Numbered from the stretch's first letter, positions 36,491 to 45,864 are shown. The stretch is 64,000 nucleotides of DNA from Sphingomonas kyeonggiensis (GCF_030812785.1 NZ_JAUSTJ010000002.1:1054001-1118000); one strand, 5' to 3'. The notes: generated by a model not told the origin, from the letters alone. Made by a program: numbers and translations.

Positions 36491-36865
36491 ATGGAACCCG
36501 ATATGCCGGGGCCTCAGAAAATACTGATCGTCGAAGACGAGCCGCTCATCGCGATGATGCTCGAGGACTTTCTCGACGCGCTCGACCGCGCCGTCGCCGG
36601 GACCGCGGACAGCGTCGCCACGGCGCTCGAACTGGTCGAGGCGGGCGGGATCGATGCAGCGATCATGGACATCAACCTGCGCGGCGGCGAGACCAGCTGG
36701 CCGATCGCCGATGCGCTCACCGCGCGCGGCATTCCCTTCGTGCTCGCCACCGGCGGGGCAGGGGACATGGTCGCCGAGGCCTATCGCGATCGCCCGGTGC
36801 TCTCCAAGCCGTTCACGATGGACAGTGTCGAGAAGGTGCTCGACAGCCTCGTCGGCGCGGCCTGA
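36491..36865 (+). CDS. Single-domain response regulator
   Basis: The 124-aa protein is a receiver domain only: KILIVEDEPLIAMMLEDFL at the start, phospho-acceptor Asp60 in AAIMDINLRGG, and the conserved Lys in VLSKPF. There is no output domain, so it probably works as a phosphate sink or protein-binding partner. The ATG at 36491 is used (another in-frame ATG lies at 36503). It follows the cckA-like gene closely on the same strand and may receive phosphate from it or from another kinase. It is convergent with the gene at 36886. Confidence 0.93.
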   Translation: MEPDMPGPQKILIVEDEPLIAMMLEDFLDALDRAVAGTADSVATALELVEAGGIDAAIMDINLRGGETSWPIADALTARGIPFVLATGGAGDMVAEAYRDRPVLSKPFTMDSVEKVLDSLVGAA

Positions 36866-36885
36866 GGCCAGTTTCCGCCTGGCAG

Positions 36886-37548
36886 TCAGTTCCTGAACAA
36901 CTGATCCACGCTCTTCCCTGAAGCAAGCGCCGCTGCAACCTTCCGGCGGGCGTCATGGTAGACGAGCCCCGGCGTCGATTTGCCCGCAGCCCTGAGCGCC
37001 GCTGCCTGCGCATCGGATAGGCTGCTCTCCTGCGCCACATGGTCGCAATAGCCCTCGACCTTCCAGGTCGCGAAAGTCCGCGCGGCCAGGCCGTAGCGCT
37101 GGTGGATCAGCAGGTGCGTCGTCTCATGCGCGATCGTGCCGCTCAGCGTGCGCCGGTTCCCGATCGCGGCGCTGTTCTCCACGCCGTCCCCTGCGATCGA
37201 GGTGCGGTTGACCACGATGTTCATCGAGAAGGGCCGCGTCACCGCAAAGGCGCCGTGCGAGGTCGGCAGCGAGAGCAGGCTCCAGCGCCAGCCGCCATCG
37301 GTGAGATAGACGGATCGCGGGCCCAGCGGTGCCGCGATAGCGCTCATGGCATTGCGCTTCGCCGCCCGGTCGAGGATCGCAGGCATCTCGGGTCCGATCG
37401 GTGACACCGAATAGACCGTGATCTCGCCGAACTGCGCGCGATGGGGAAAAGCGAGCACCGCGGGCACATAGACTATGGTGCCCAGCGCCCCGGCGGCCGC
37501 CAGCGCGCCGCCGCCCAGCCAGCGATTGAGCTTGCGAAGATCGGTCAT
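36886..37548 (-). CDS. Membrane-anchored protein with HExxH motif
   Basis: The 220-aa product has one N-terminal membrane segment (LGGGALAAAGALGTIVYVPA) and a soluble part containing GTIAHETTHLLIHQRYG, an HExxH zinc-protease-like motif, followed by TWKVEGYCDHVAQES where a third ligand (Glu) could lie. No wider family is recognised. The start ATG at 37548 is chosen because the upstream extension would be a charged stretch before the membrane segment. It could be a small membrane metalloprotease. Confidence 0.72.
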   Translation of the reverse strand: MTDLRKLNRWLGGGALAAAGALGTIVYVPAVLAFPHRAQFGEITVYSVSPIGPEMPAILDRAAKRNAMSAIAAPLGPRSVYLTDGGWRWSLLSLPTSHGAFAVTRPFSMNIVVNRTSIAGDGVENSAAIGNRRTLSGTIAHETTHLLIHQRYGLAARTFATWKVEGYCDHVAQESSLSDAQAAALRAAGKSTPGLVYHDARRKVAAALASGKSVDQLFRN

Positions 37549-37699
37549 GCAGTTCCTCCCGAAAGTGAAACTGCCCAAGTCATCGTCCGCCCGCAAGTCG
37601 CCGGAAAGAAAGATGTTTCGCAGTTGTTTCCAGTCATGTCACGACTTGATCGAAACCGCGCGCTGGATCATTCTGCGCCCACAAAGAGGGGAAATCGAA

Positions 37700-39253
37700 A
37701 TGCTTCTGTATCGTTCGCTGCTCGCGGGCGCCGCTCTGGCGCCGATGCTGTTCCTCACCGCTTGTGACAGCGGCGGTTCGAACGGCGGTGGCACGCCCAC
37801 GCCCACCCCGACCACCACGCCGACCCCGACCAACAGCGCGCCGGTGTTCAACTCGGCTACCGCAGTGAGCGTGGCGGAGAACACCACCACCTATTTCTAC
37901 ACCGCGACCTCCACCGATGCGGACGGCAACACGGTCACCTATTCGATCAACGGCGGTGCCGATGCAGCGCTGTTCCAGATCGACGCCACCGGCCATCTCT
38001 CCTTCCGCAGCGCGCCCGATTTCGAGGCGCCGCGCGATGCCGACCGCGACAATGTCTATCAGGTGACGATCGCTGCCTCGGACGGCACCGCGAGCACGAC
38101 GCTGGCGCTCGCCGTCACTGTCACCGATCTGACCACCGGCAATTATCGCGCCCGCCAGGTCAGCAGCGCCTTCACCCAGCCGAACAACCTCGTCGCCAAG
38201 CCGGGTGACGCCACCCAGGTGTTCGTCACCGAGAAGACCGGGCGGGTGAAGCTGCTCAACGTCGCGACCGGTGCCGTCGCCGCCACGCCGTTCCTCGATC
38301 TCTCCGGCCAGGTCTCGACCGATGCCGATGGCGGTCTGCTCGGCTTCGCAGCTTCCGCCGACTATGTCGCGAACGGCTATGTCTATGTCGCGCTGACCAC
38401 GACAGCGCACAATCTCGAGGTGCGCCGCTATCGTGCCGCCGCCGGCACCCGCGACGTCGGCGATCCGTCGACCGGGGACGTGATCCTTTCGGTCGCCACC
38501 CCGGACAACAACTTCACCGGTGGCTGGATCGGCTTCGGCACCGATGGCTATCTCTATGTCACCACCGGCAGCGGCCCCAATCCGGGTTCGAACCCGAACG
38601 ACCTGTTCGGCAAGGTGCTGCGCATCGACGTGAGTAGCGACGCCTTCCCGGCGGATGCCTCGCGCGACTATGCGATCCCGGCGACCAATCCCTTCGCAAC
38701 CACGGGCGGCGCGCCCGAGGTCTGGGCCTATGGCTTCCGCCAGCCGCGCCGGGCGGGGTTCGATACCTTCACCGGCTACCTCTATGTCAGCGATTGGGGT
38801 GCCCCGGTCAGTTCCTTCTTCGAGGCCGAGCTCAACATGATCCGGCCCGAGGACAAGGGGGGAGACTTCTCGCCCTGGCGTGAACGGCTGACCAGCTCGG
38901 CACCGTTGCCGGCGGGGCAGTTCTACCCGGTGTTCAAGCTGGGCCGTGGCCTCTCCCCGACGACGTCGGCCGAGCACTACACGCTGTCCGCAGGTCCGGT
39001 CTATCGCGGGCCGATCGAGGCGCTCCAGGGCGCGCTCCTGACTGGCAGCTACGAATCCCTCAAGACTATCAGCGGCTGCAAGGCGGCGGCACTGGTGCAG
39101 AATTCAGCCAGCGGCAACAGCTGCGTGCAGATTCCCGATCTGCAGACCAACCTCCAGCCGGTGACATATACCTATGCCTTTGGCGAGGATGCGAACCGCA
39201 ACCTCTACATCCTCCAGCCGGACGGGAAGGTCTTCGTCGTCGAGCCGAACTAA
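37700..39253 (+). CDS. Beta-propeller (sugar/sorbosone dehydrogenase-like) lipoprotein
   Basis: The 517-aa protein starts MLLYRSLLAGAALAPMLFLT followed by AC, a lipoprotein signal with lipobox. After a Pro/Thr linker comes a cadherin-like domain (about 45-150: SAPVFNSATAVSVAENTTTY, DADGNTVTYSI, YQVTIAASDG) and then a six-bladed propeller like PQQ-dependent glucose/sorbosone dehydrogenases (VFVTEKTGRVKLLN, GGLLGFAASADYVANGYVYV, TDGYLYVTTGSGPNPGSNPN, EVWAYGFRQPRRAGFD). It would oxidise a sugar or alcohol at the cell surface; the substrate is unknown. The ATG follows AGAGGGGAAA. Its stop overlaps the convergent MOSC gene by 4 bp. Confidence 0.9.
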   Translation: MLLYRSLLAGAALAPMLFLTACDSGGSNGGGTPTPTPTTTPTPTNSAPVFNSATAVSVAENTTTYFYTATSTDADGNTVTYSINGGADAALFQIDATGHLSFRSAPDFEAPRDADRDNVYQVTIAASDGTASTTLALAVTVTDLTTGNYRARQVSSAFTQPNNLVAKPGDATQVFVTEKTGRVKLLNVATGAVAATPFLDLSGQVSTDADGGLLGFAASADYVANGYVYVALTTTAHNLEVRRYRAAAGTRDVGDPSTGDVILSVATPDNNFTGGWIGFGTDGYLYVTTGSGPNPGSNPNDLFGKVLRIDVSSDAFPADASRDYAIPATNPFATTGGAPEVWAYGFRQPRRAGFDTFTGYLYVSDWGAPVSSFFEAELNMIRPEDKGGDFSPWRERLTSSAPLPAGQFYPVFKLGRGLSPTTSAEHYTLSAGPVYRGPIEALQGALLTGSYESLKTISGCKAAALVQNSASGNSCVQIPDLQTNLQPVTYTYAFGEDANRNLYILQPDGKVFVVEPN

Positions 39254-39966
39254 TCGATCAGCCGGACCGGATCGCCCAGGCGGATGAGCCCCGGGCGCGC
39301 CGGTCCGGCATAGATGCCGTAGCAGCTGGCGAATTGCTGCGCGACGGTGCGCAGTACGCGCGGCTCCTTCGCGCCGGTATGCGGGTCGATCGTCACGATC
39401 ACGCAGCGCTTGATCGGATCGGCGCACTGCACCACCGCGCCGTCCTCGTCGCTGCCGAATGCCAGCCGCCGGCCCTGCCAGTCGCTGGCGGGCAGGTCGC
39501 TCTCGACGATCACGTTGATCCGGAACCTGTCGATATCGAGCGCGCAGCCATGCGCCGCCTCCAACGCGGCATGGCCGCCGCTGCTCTGGATCGAGACCGG
39601 CATCGAATCATAGCAGCCGCGCGCCACCTGGATCAGCGCGGCGGGCTCACCCGCGGCTGCCTCCAGATGCGCCTTGAGCATCGGATCGTGGAGCGAGATG
39701 CTCGCGCCATCGGGGGTCTGGACGGCGATCGCGCTGGTCTTGGGCTTGCCCGGATCCTCGAAGCGCGCCCGGTGCAGCACCATCGCCGGCACCTCGCGCG
39801 CAGTCAGCCACGGGAAGCGCGTGCCGTTCGCCGCGCGGACGAACGCATATTGCCGGTCGCCCTCGATTCCCTGCCAGTCGAGCTCGGCCACGCCCAATTG
39901 CTCCCCGGCCATCGACTTCACCGGATAGCGATTGAGCGCGCTGACATGGCCGAGGATGCGGGTCAT
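39250..39966 (-). CDS. MOSC-domain protein
   Basis: The 238-aa protein has the N-terminal beta barrel of MOSC proteins (VSALNRYPVKSMAGEQLGVA, GIEGDRQYAFV) and a C-terminal MOSC domain with DRFRINVIVES and the conserved Cys in DPIKRCVIVTIDP. Members of this group bind molybdenum cofactor sulfur or reduce N-hydroxylated compounds. It is convergent with the dehydrogenase-like gene and precedes an unknown gene's end by 9 bp on the same strand, so the two may be cotranscribed. Confidence 0.93.
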   Translation of the reverse strand: MTRILGHVSALNRYPVKSMAGEQLGVAELDWQGIEGDRQYAFVRAANGTRFPWLTAREVPAMVLHRARFEDPGKPKTSAIAVQTPDGASISLHDPMLKAHLEAAAGEPAALIQVARGCYDSMPVSIQSSGGHAALEAAHGCALDIDRFRINVIVESDLPASDWQGRRLAFGSDEDGAVVQCADPIKRCVIVTIDPHTGAKEPRVLRTVAQQFASCYGIYAGPARPGLIRLGDPVRLID

Positions 39967-39975
39967 GGCGCGGCG

Positions 39976-41850
39976 CTAGCCGCTGTCCGCTTCTGTCGCA
40001 ATCGCCTCGCCGAACAGTCGTTCCAGCTCGCGCGTGGCGGCCTTGCCCCAGAAATCGCCCGGCATCCGCTCGCGCAGATTGACCAGGCAGCTGTCGAGAC
40101 GGGATGCGCCCTCGCTGGCGGCAACCACCACGCGGCTCTCCTCCAGCGCCATCCGGGCGAAAGGCGCGGGCTCGATCACCCCGGGCGCCGCCGCGAACAG
40201 GCCCAGCCAGCGCTTCTCGTACGAAACCGTCTGCCATTGCTGGAGGAAGAACCACAGGCCGAAGCACAGCGCCTCGGGCGTTGCGAAGCGCGTGCGCTGC
40301 GCGATGATCGGGAACAGTTTCTCCGAGCCGATCTGGTCATGCTCCTGATCGAGCGAGGCCATCCATTCTCGCAGATACAGGAAGGCATTCTCGTCAAGCT
40401 CGGCCAATGCCAGCGCGGCTTCGGCAAGCGCACCGGGCGCGGTATCCGAACTGCCCGAAGACAGCCAGGACGGGCTGCCCGCCGCCCTGCCATAGCTGGT
40501 CAGCAATGCCCGCAAGGCGGGCAGCAGCGCCGTCTGCTCGCCGGCGGGCAGGTCACGCACCGCCTGGAACAGCGCCTTCTCGCCGATCGACTTGCCGCCC
40601 GTCTTGAAGCGGAAGGCAAGCACGCCGGCGAAGGACAGCGCCTCTGGCCCCTGCGTCTCCATCCGCTGGCGCATCTCGTCCAGCGCGGCCGCGATGGCGG
40701 GGCCGCTCAGGTCGGGCAGCGCAATTCGCTGGCTCGATCGTTCGCGCAAGATGGGCTTGCCCGCCTTGTGTGCGTCATCCGCCGATAGCGTTGGCAGTGC
40801 CTCGGGCTTGCGTACGCCCGCATGCGGCTCCAGCGGTCCGATCTCGCCGTCGATCGTCACATGGCGCTGCTGGTCGCCGAAGAACGCCCTGAACCCCTTG
40901 CTGTCCGCGTCCCATGCCACCCCGTTCAGCTTGCGCAGCAGGTGCAGCAGCAGCTTGTCCTCTATGGTCTGCTCCAGGTTCTCGCGCAGCGGGAGCAGAG
41001 GCGCGTCGCCGCTGGCCAGCGCGTCCAGCACCTCGCCGAAATTGGGCAGGCCCTGCAAATCGGCGAGCGACAGGTAGCGGAGGACGATGGTGCGCTGCTG
41101 CTCCGCGGGGTCGAGCGGGATCAGGTCCAGCGCGATCCCGAAGCGCCGCGTGCCGTCGCTCAGGTCGGGATGGCGCCCTTCGTCCGAAGGGGCACTGCGC
41201 AGGAAGCGGGCGAGCAGGCCGCCGCGTCCGCGCGCGCGGGGCAGGGTGTCGAGATGGTTGCGCAGCGCCCAGCGCCCGTCGGGGCTCAGCCAGCGCAGCC
41301 CGGTTTCCGGCAGCTCGAACATCTGGCGGGGCGGATGCGGCAGGCTGATCAACCGGACTTCGCCCGTGACGGGATCGAGGATCGCGATCCGCTGCGCTTC
41401 GGTGCGGTTTTCCACACAGGCGATCGTGCCGTCCGCACGGGCGATGAGTTCGCGCGTGTGGAAACTTTCGGCAAGCCGGTGCTGCCGGTCCACGCTGCCG
41501 TCGAGCGAGCGCTCGCGCAGGATGCAATAGCCATGGCCTTTCTCGTGCTGGACGAAGAACAGCGCGGCGCGCGCCGGCGACCAGCACCACATATGGGGGA
41601 GGACCCAACGGTCGCGGAGTTCGAACACGCGCCGCCGTTCCACCAGGTCGAACACGGCAATCGGATCCACATTGTGCCAGGCGCGCCAGCCGGTCGCGAG
41701 CAGGTATCGCCCATCCAGCGGGACGATTTCCCGTGCCTCGACATCCTCGAAGGCCAGGAAATGCCAGGGTTCGGCGTCGGGTTCGCCGGCTTCGATGAGC
41801 GTGAGCGATTTCCTGCCGAACAGCGTCCCGCTCGCCACGCGCATTTGCAT
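39976..41850 (-). CDS. Unrecognised 624-aa protein divergent from recA
   Basis: The N-terminal half has repeated short strands and Asp/Gly turns (FLAFEDVEAREIVPLDGRYL, ATGWRAWHNVDPIAVFDLVE, TIACVENRTEAQRIAILDPV) that look like a WD/PQQ-type propeller reporting on itself. The C-terminal half is helical. I do not recognise a family. It begins 73 bp from a GAAC-N7-GAAC SOS-type box (41923-41937) oriented towards it and is divergent from recA, so it may belong to the DNA-damage response. The MOSC gene follows it. ATG 41850 is used; ATG 41844 is also possible. Confidence 0.75.
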   Translation of the reverse strand: MQMRVASGTLFGRKSLTLIEAGEPDAEPWHFLAFEDVEAREIVPLDGRYLLATGWRAWHNVDPIAVFDLVERRRVFELRDRWVLPHMWCWSPARAALFFVQHEKGHGYCILRERSLDGSVDRQHRLAESFHTRELIARADGTIACVENRTEAQRIAILDPVTGEVRLISLPHPPRQMFELPETGLRWLSPDGRWALRNHLDTLPRARGRGGLLARFLRSAPSDEGRHPDLSDGTRRFGIALDLIPLDPAEQQRTIVLRYLSLADLQGLPNFGEVLDALASGDAPLLPLRENLEQTIEDKLLLHLLRKLNGVAWDADSKGFRAFFGDQQRHVTIDGEIGPLEPHAGVRKPEALPTLSADDAHKAGKPILRERSSQRIALPDLSGPAIAAALDEMRQRMETQGPEALSFAGVLAFRFKTGGKSIGEKALFQAVRDLPAGEQTALLPALRALLTSYGRAAGSPSWLSSGSSDTAPGALAEAALALAELDENAFLYLREWMASLDQEHDQIGSEKLFPIIAQRTRFATPEALCFGLWFFLQQWQTVSYEKRWLGLFAAAPGVIEPAPFARMALEESRVVVAASEGASRLDSCLVNLRERMPGDFWGKAATRELERLFGEAIATEADSG

Positions 41851-41922
41851 TCCCCCCTCGATACCTGCGCACCCAGCCTAGGCGAGGGGAAGGGCGCGGG
41901 GGAAGCCCCGGCGGTAGGAGTG

Positions 41923-41937
41923 GAACGATTGTGGAAC
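41923..41937 (-). promoter_or_regulatory. SOS box facing the unknown divergent gene
   Basis: GAAC-GATTGTG-GAAC is the complement of the alphaproteobacterial LexA box GTTC-N7-GTTC. It lies 73 bp upstream of the 39976-41850 gene and 10 bp from the recA-facing box. Confidence 0.6.
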
Positions 41938-41947
41938 AAAAATTTGT

Positions 41948-41962
41948 GTTCCGCTCTTGTTC
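41948..41962 (+). promoter_or_regulatory. SOS (LexA) box of recA
   Basis: GTTC-CGCTCTT-GTTC matches the alphaproteobacterial LexA consensus exactly. It lies 80 bp before the recA start, in the expected place for LexA repression. Confidence 0.85.
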
Positions 41963-42041
41963 TTTTGGAACAAAGGCGATACACAGCGTTCCAACACAGG
42001 TTGATGCAGCGTGCTAAACCTTCTAGCGACGGGGACTTCCA

Positions 42042-43121
42042 ATGGCAGCTTCGCTCAAGGTGATTGACGGCAACATGGCGATTTCTTCGGACAAGCAGAA
42101 GGCGCTCGACGCCGCACTCGCGCAGATCGATCGCGCATTCGGCAAGGGCTCGGCGATGAAGCTGGGCTCGAAGGAGACGATGCAGGTCGAGGCGATCTCG
42201 ACCGGTTCGCTCGGGCTCGACATCGCGCTCGGCGTCGGTGGCCTGCCGCGTGGCCGCGTGATCGAAGTCTATGGTCCGGAAAGCTCGGGCAAGACCACGC
42301 TGGCGCTCCATGTGATCGCCGAGGCGCAGAAGACGGGCGGTGTTGCCGCGTTCGTCGACGCGGAGCACGCGCTCGATCCGGTCTATGCCAAGAAGCTCGG
42401 GGTCAATATCGACGAGCTGATCGTCTCGCAGCCCGATACCGGCGAGCAGGCGCTCGAGATCGTCGACACGCTGGTCCGTTCGAACGCGATCGACGTCCTG
42501 GTGGTCGATTCGGTAGCAGCGCTGGTGCCGCGTGCGGAAATCGAAGGCGAGATGGGCGACAGCCATGTCGGCCTTCAGGCTCGTCTGATGTCGCAGTCGC
42601 TGCGCAAGCTCACCGGCTCGATCAGCCGCTCGCGCTGCATGGTGATCTTCATCAACCAGCTGCGCATGAAGATCGGCGTGATGTACGGCAATCCGGAGAC
42701 CACGACGGGCGGCAACGCGCTCAAGTTCTACGCCTCGGTCCGCCTCGACATCCGCCGCACCGGCCAGATCAAGGATCGCGAGGACATCATCGGCAACACC
42801 ACCCGCGTGAAGGTGGTGAAGAACAAGGTCGCCCCGCCGTTCAAGCAGGTCGAGTTCGACATCATGTACGGCGAGGGCATCTCGAAGATCGGCGAGATCC
42901 TCGATCTCGGCGTCAAGGCCGGGCTGGTCGAGAAGTCGGGCGCCTGGTTCAGCTATGACAGCGTCCGCATCGGCCAGGGCCGCGAGAATTCGAAGAACTT
43001 CCTGCGCGACAATACCGAGCTGCGCGAACGTCTCGAAAAGGCGATCCGCGCGCGCACCGAAAAGGTCGCCGAAGGACTTATGGCGGGTCCCGACGCCGAT
43101 GACGGCGACGACGATCTATAA
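42042..43121 (+). CDS. recA: Recombinase RecA
   Basis: The 359-aa protein pairs homologous DNA and activates LexA cleavage. Key motifs: Walker [10 protein letters not shown], the conserved [20 protein letters not shown] start, [14 protein letters not shown] Walker B ([21 protein letters not shown]), the DNA-binding loops ([32 protein letters not shown]) and an acidic C-terminus (DADDGDDDL). An in-frame ATG at 42075 could give a shorter form, but [11 protein letters not shown] is typical of sphingomonads. A LexA box precedes the gene and a strong terminator follows. Confidence 0.99.
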   Translation: MAASLKVIDGNMAISSDKQKALDAALAQIDRAFGKGSAMKLGSKETMQVEAISTGSLGLDIALGVGGLPRGRVIEVYGPESSGKTTLALHVIAEAQKTGGVAAFVDAEHALDPVYAKKLGVNIDELIVSQPDTGEQALEIVDTLVRSNAIDVLVVDSVAALVPRAEIEGEMGDSHVGLQARLMSQSLRKLTGSISRSRCMVIFINQLRMKIGVMYGNPETTTGGNALKFYASVRLDIRRTGQIKDREDIIGNTTRVKVVKNKVAPPFKQVEFDIMYGEGISKIGEILDLGVKAGLVEKSGAWFSYDSVRIGQGRENSKNFLRDNTELRERLEKAIRARTEKVAEGLMAGPDADDGDDDL

Positions 43122-43185
43122 TGCATTATCAGGCCGCGCCCGCGTGCGACGCGTGCGGCAGCGGTCACGGGCTCAGCCCATCGGA

Positions 43186-43218
43186 AGACCCGGCGCGTTG
43201 CCCCGCGCCGGGTCTTTC
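43186..43218 (+). terminator. Terminator of recA
   Basis: A perfect 12-bp stem AGACCCGGCGCG / CGCGCCGGGTCT (43186-43197 with 43204-43215, 6-nt loop) is followed by TTT. It lies 65 bp after the recA stop codon. Confidence 0.85.
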
Positions 43219-43306
43219 CCGTTCCGGGGGCTGTCGCGCGCGCGTTGGGTGTCGTGAACTTAGTGAACTTCCGCCTTCGGCCGGGCTACGCGTTCTTCGC
43301 GCCGGA

Positions 43307-43337
43307 ACGCGCTTTGGCGTGTACTTCGTGTACTTTG
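43307..43337 (+). repeat. Dispersed repeat with tandem GTGTACTTC motif, copy A
   Basis: This 31-bp segment ends CGTGTACTTCGTGTACTTTG and is repeated in inverted orientation at 49474-49505 with a single one-base difference in length. It lies 31 bp before the RNB gene and could contain that gene's promoter or a regulator site. Confidence 0.65.
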
Positions 43338-43367
43338 CAGCGTCGCCGGGCACGCTAAGGTAGCGCG

Positions 43368-44762
43368 ATGAAGGCCGTTCTCGATCCCGATTGCGTGCTG
43401 GCCAATGGCCTTGCCGCGATCCGCAGCCAGTATCAGGTGCCCCGCGCCTTTCCCCAGCCGGTGCTCGAAGCCGCCGAAGCGGCCGCCCGGCGGCAGCCTT
43501 CCGAGCATGTCGATCGCACCGACATCCCCTTCGTCACCCTCGATCCCGCGAGCGCGACCGATCTCGACCAGGCGCTATGGGTGGAGGCGAGCGGTAGCGA
43601 CCTGCTGCTGCGCTACGCCATCGCCGATGTCGCCTGGTTCGTCGAGGACGGTGATCCGGTCGATGCCGAGGCCTGGCGCCGCGGCACGACGCTCTATCTG
43701 CCCGACGGCAAGGCCAGCCTCTATCCGCCGGTGCTGAGCGAAGGCGCCGCCAGCCTGCTTCCCGATGGCCCGCGCCCCGCCGTGATCTTTACCGTTCGGG
43801 TAGCGCCCGACGGCGCGGTGAAGCTCGACGATGCCGAGCGGGCGCTGGTCCGCAGCCGCGCCAAGCTCGCCTATGAGACGGTCACCGATGCCGACTTGCC
43901 GTCCCCGTTCGCCGAACTCGCCCGCCGCATCGGGCTGGCCGAGGCCAGGCGGGGTGCGTCCCGGGTCGATCCGCCCGAGCAGGAAGTCGCGCGCCGCGCC
44001 GATGGCGGCTATGCGCTTGCCTTCCGCGCGCGCCACCCGTCCGAAGACCAGAACGCAGCCTTGTCGCTCGCGGCCAACCTTGCGATCGCCGAGGTGCTGC
44101 AAGCTCATCACACCGGCCTGTTCCGGGTGATGGCCGAGCCCGACGCGGCGGCGGTCCAGCGCTTGCGTAACACGGCGCGTGCGCTCGGCATCGCCTGGCC
44201 CGAGGCGCAGCCGCTGGCGCGCTTCCGCGACGGACTCGATGCCGCCGATCCCCAGCAGGCTGCCCTGATGCTGGCGATCCGCAGGGCCGGGCAGGGCGCC
44301 AGCTATGCGCCGTGGCGCGCCGGTGCGGCGCCGTGGCATGCCGCCGTTGCCGCCCCCTATGTCCACGCCACAGCGCCGCTTCGCCGGCTCGCCGATCGCT
44401 ATGTCATCCGGGCAACCCTCGCGATCATGACGGGCCAGCCGGTCCCGGATGCCGTAGCGGAGGCTTTCCAGCGCCTTCCTAAGGTCATGGGTCGAAGCGA
44501 CGCGATGGGTGGCCAGATCGATCGCGCCGTGATCGACCTGGCGGAGGCGGTGATGCTCGACGGCCGCGAGGGCGAGACCTTCGCGGCGGTGGTCACCGAT
44601 GTCGACATGCGCGGCGCCCGGATGCAGCTCGCCGACCTGCCGGTGGTCACCCGGATCGACGCGCCCGGCGCAGCGCCGGGTACGGCGCTGCAGGTCAGGC
44701 TGGTCGATGCCGATCCTTCCAACCGCAGCGTCCGGTTCGAAGCGATCGGCGGCGCGGCATGA
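43368..44762 (+). CDS. RNB-domain ribonuclease (RNase II/R-like, short form)
   Basis: The 464-aa protein is a short RNB exonuclease without recognisable cold-shock domains at the start. The catalytic block reads VTLDPASATDLDQALWVE: three of the four canonical Asp are present, while the fourth (Asp210 in E. coli RNase II) is Gln, which I believe is a trait of this subfamily. Further motifs are YAIADVAWFVEDGDPVDAEA, LPDGKASLYPPVLSEGAASL and YVHATAPLRRLADRYV. It degrades RNA from 3' ends. It overlaps the DUF1801 gene by 4 bp (ATGA), so the two are translationally coupled. Confidence 0.9.
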   Translation: MKAVLDPDCVLANGLAAIRSQYQVPRAFPQPVLEAAEAAARRQPSEHVDRTDIPFVTLDPASATDLDQALWVEASGSDLLLRYAIADVAWFVEDGDPVDAEAWRRGTTLYLPDGKASLYPPVLSEGAASLLPDGPRPAVIFTVRVAPDGAVKLDDAERALVRSRAKLAYETVTDADLPSPFAELARRIGLAEARRGASRVDPPEQEVARRADGGYALAFRARHPSEDQNAALSLAANLAIAEVLQAHHTGLFRVMAEPDAAAVQRLRNTARALGIAWPEAQPLARFRDGLDAADPQQAALMLAIRRAGQGASYAPWRAGAAPWHAAVAAPYVHATAPLRRLADRYVIRATLAIMTGQPVPDAVAEAFQRLPKVMGRSDAMGGQIDRAVIDLAEAVMLDGREGETFAAVVTDVDMRGARMQLADLPVVTRIDAPGAAPGTALQVRLVDADPSNRSVRFEAIGGAA

Positions 44763-45241
44763 CACCGGCCGATCCCGAGGATGTCGCAGCGACCGCGGCG
44801 CAGGTCGAGACCTTCATCGCCCGCTTCACGCCCGGGATCGCCGGGCGCGTCCGCGCCGCTCGCGCGGTGCTGCGGGAGCGTCTGCCCGGCGCGACCGAGC
44901 TGGTCTATGACAATTATAACGCGCTGGCGATCGGCTACGGCCCCGGCGAGAAGACTTCGGAAGCGGTGTTCAGCCTCGCCATCTATCCACGCAATGTGCT
45001 GCTCTATTTCCTCCCCGGTGTCGGATTGCCCGATGCCGAGGGACTGCTCCAGGGTGAGGGGAAGATGGGGCGCTATGTCTGCCTGAAGGATGTGGCGCTG
45101 CTCGACGAACCCGCGGTCATTGCCCTGATCGAAGCGGCGCTAGACCGGGCGAAACGCCCCTTGCCGCCTGCGGGCGGGCGGACCATCGTCAAGTCGATCT
45201 CGGCGCGGCAGCGTCCGCGCCGTCCAGGGGAGGCAGCATGA
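44759..45241 (+). CDS. DUF1801-domain protein
   Basis: The 160-aa protein resembles the DUF1801/YdhG-like fold: FTPGIAGRVRAARAVLRERL, then ELVYDNYNALAIGYGPGEKT and the aromatic FSLAIYPRNVLLYFLPG. The function of the family is unknown; the fold binds small ligands in related proteins. It starts in the stop codon of the RNB gene (ATGA) and its stop overlaps the GST start in the same way, so three genes form one coupled operon. A basic C-terminal tail ends KSISARQRPRRPGEAA. Confidence 0.88.
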   Translation: MTPADPEDVAATAAQVETFIARFTPGIAGRVRAARAVLRERLPGATELVYDNYNALAIGYGPGEKTSEAVFSLAIYPRNVLLYFLPGVGLPDAEGLLQGEGKMGRYVCLKDVALLDEPAVIALIEAALDRAKRPLPPAGGRTIVKSISARQRPRRPGEAA

Positions 45242-45864
45242 CCGTCATCGTCCACCATCTCGAGAATTCCCGCTCGCAGCGCGTGCTCTGGCTGCTCGAG
45301 GAGCTGGGGCTGCCCTATGAGGTTCGCCGCTACGAGCGGAACAAGGCGACGATGCTCGCCCCGCCCGAGCTGCGCCGCATCCATCCGCTCGGCAAGTCGC
45401 CGGTGATCGAGCATGGCGGCCAAGTGGTCGCGGAGACCGGCGCGATCGTCGAATATCTGGTCGAGCTGGGCGACGGGAAGCTCGGCAAGCCCGGGCACCG
45501 CGAGGATGCGCTGCGCTGGCGGCACTTCCTCCACTATGCCGAGGGCTCGCTGATGCCGCCGCTGTTCACCAAGCTGGTGCTCAGCCGCGTGCCTCTGCTC
45601 GGCAAGGTGGCGCAGAAGAAGTTCCAGCCGATGATCGACGTCCATCTCGACTATGTCGAGGGCGAGCTGGCGGCACGGCCCTGGTTCGCCGGCGACACCT
45701 TCACCGTGGCCGATGTGATGATGAGCTTCCCGCTCGAAGCCGCGGTGGCCCGCGCCAACGCCACCGTAGGGAGGCCCTTCATCGATGCCTGGCTGGAGCG
45801 GATTCATGCCCGCCCAGCCTATCAGGCCGCGCTCGCCGCAGGCGGACCCTATGCCTATGCGTGA
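45238..45864 (+). CDS. Glutathione S-transferase family protein
   Basis: The 208-aa protein has the N-terminal thioredoxin-like domain (VHHLENSRSQRVLWLLEELG, NPLGKSPVI-like HPLGKSPVIEHGGQVVAETGA) and the C-terminal helical domain (PWFAGDTFTVADVMMSFPLE). A Ser near residue 9-11 (NSRSQR) is the candidate glutathione-activating residue. It likely conjugates or reduces electrophiles with glutathione. It ends a coupled operon with RNB and DUF1801 genes, and its last 10 bp overlap the convergent trhO gene. Confidence 0.94.
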   Translation: MTVIVHHLENSRSQRVLWLLEELGLPYEVRRYERNKATMLAPPELRRIHPLGKSPVIEHGGQVVAETGAIVEYLVELGDGKLGKPGHREDALRWRHFLHYAEGSLMPPLFTKLVLSRVPLLGKVAQKKFQPMIDVHLDYVEGELAARPWFAGDTFTVADVMMSFPLEAAVARANATVGRPFIDAWLERIHARPAYQAALAAGGPYAYA

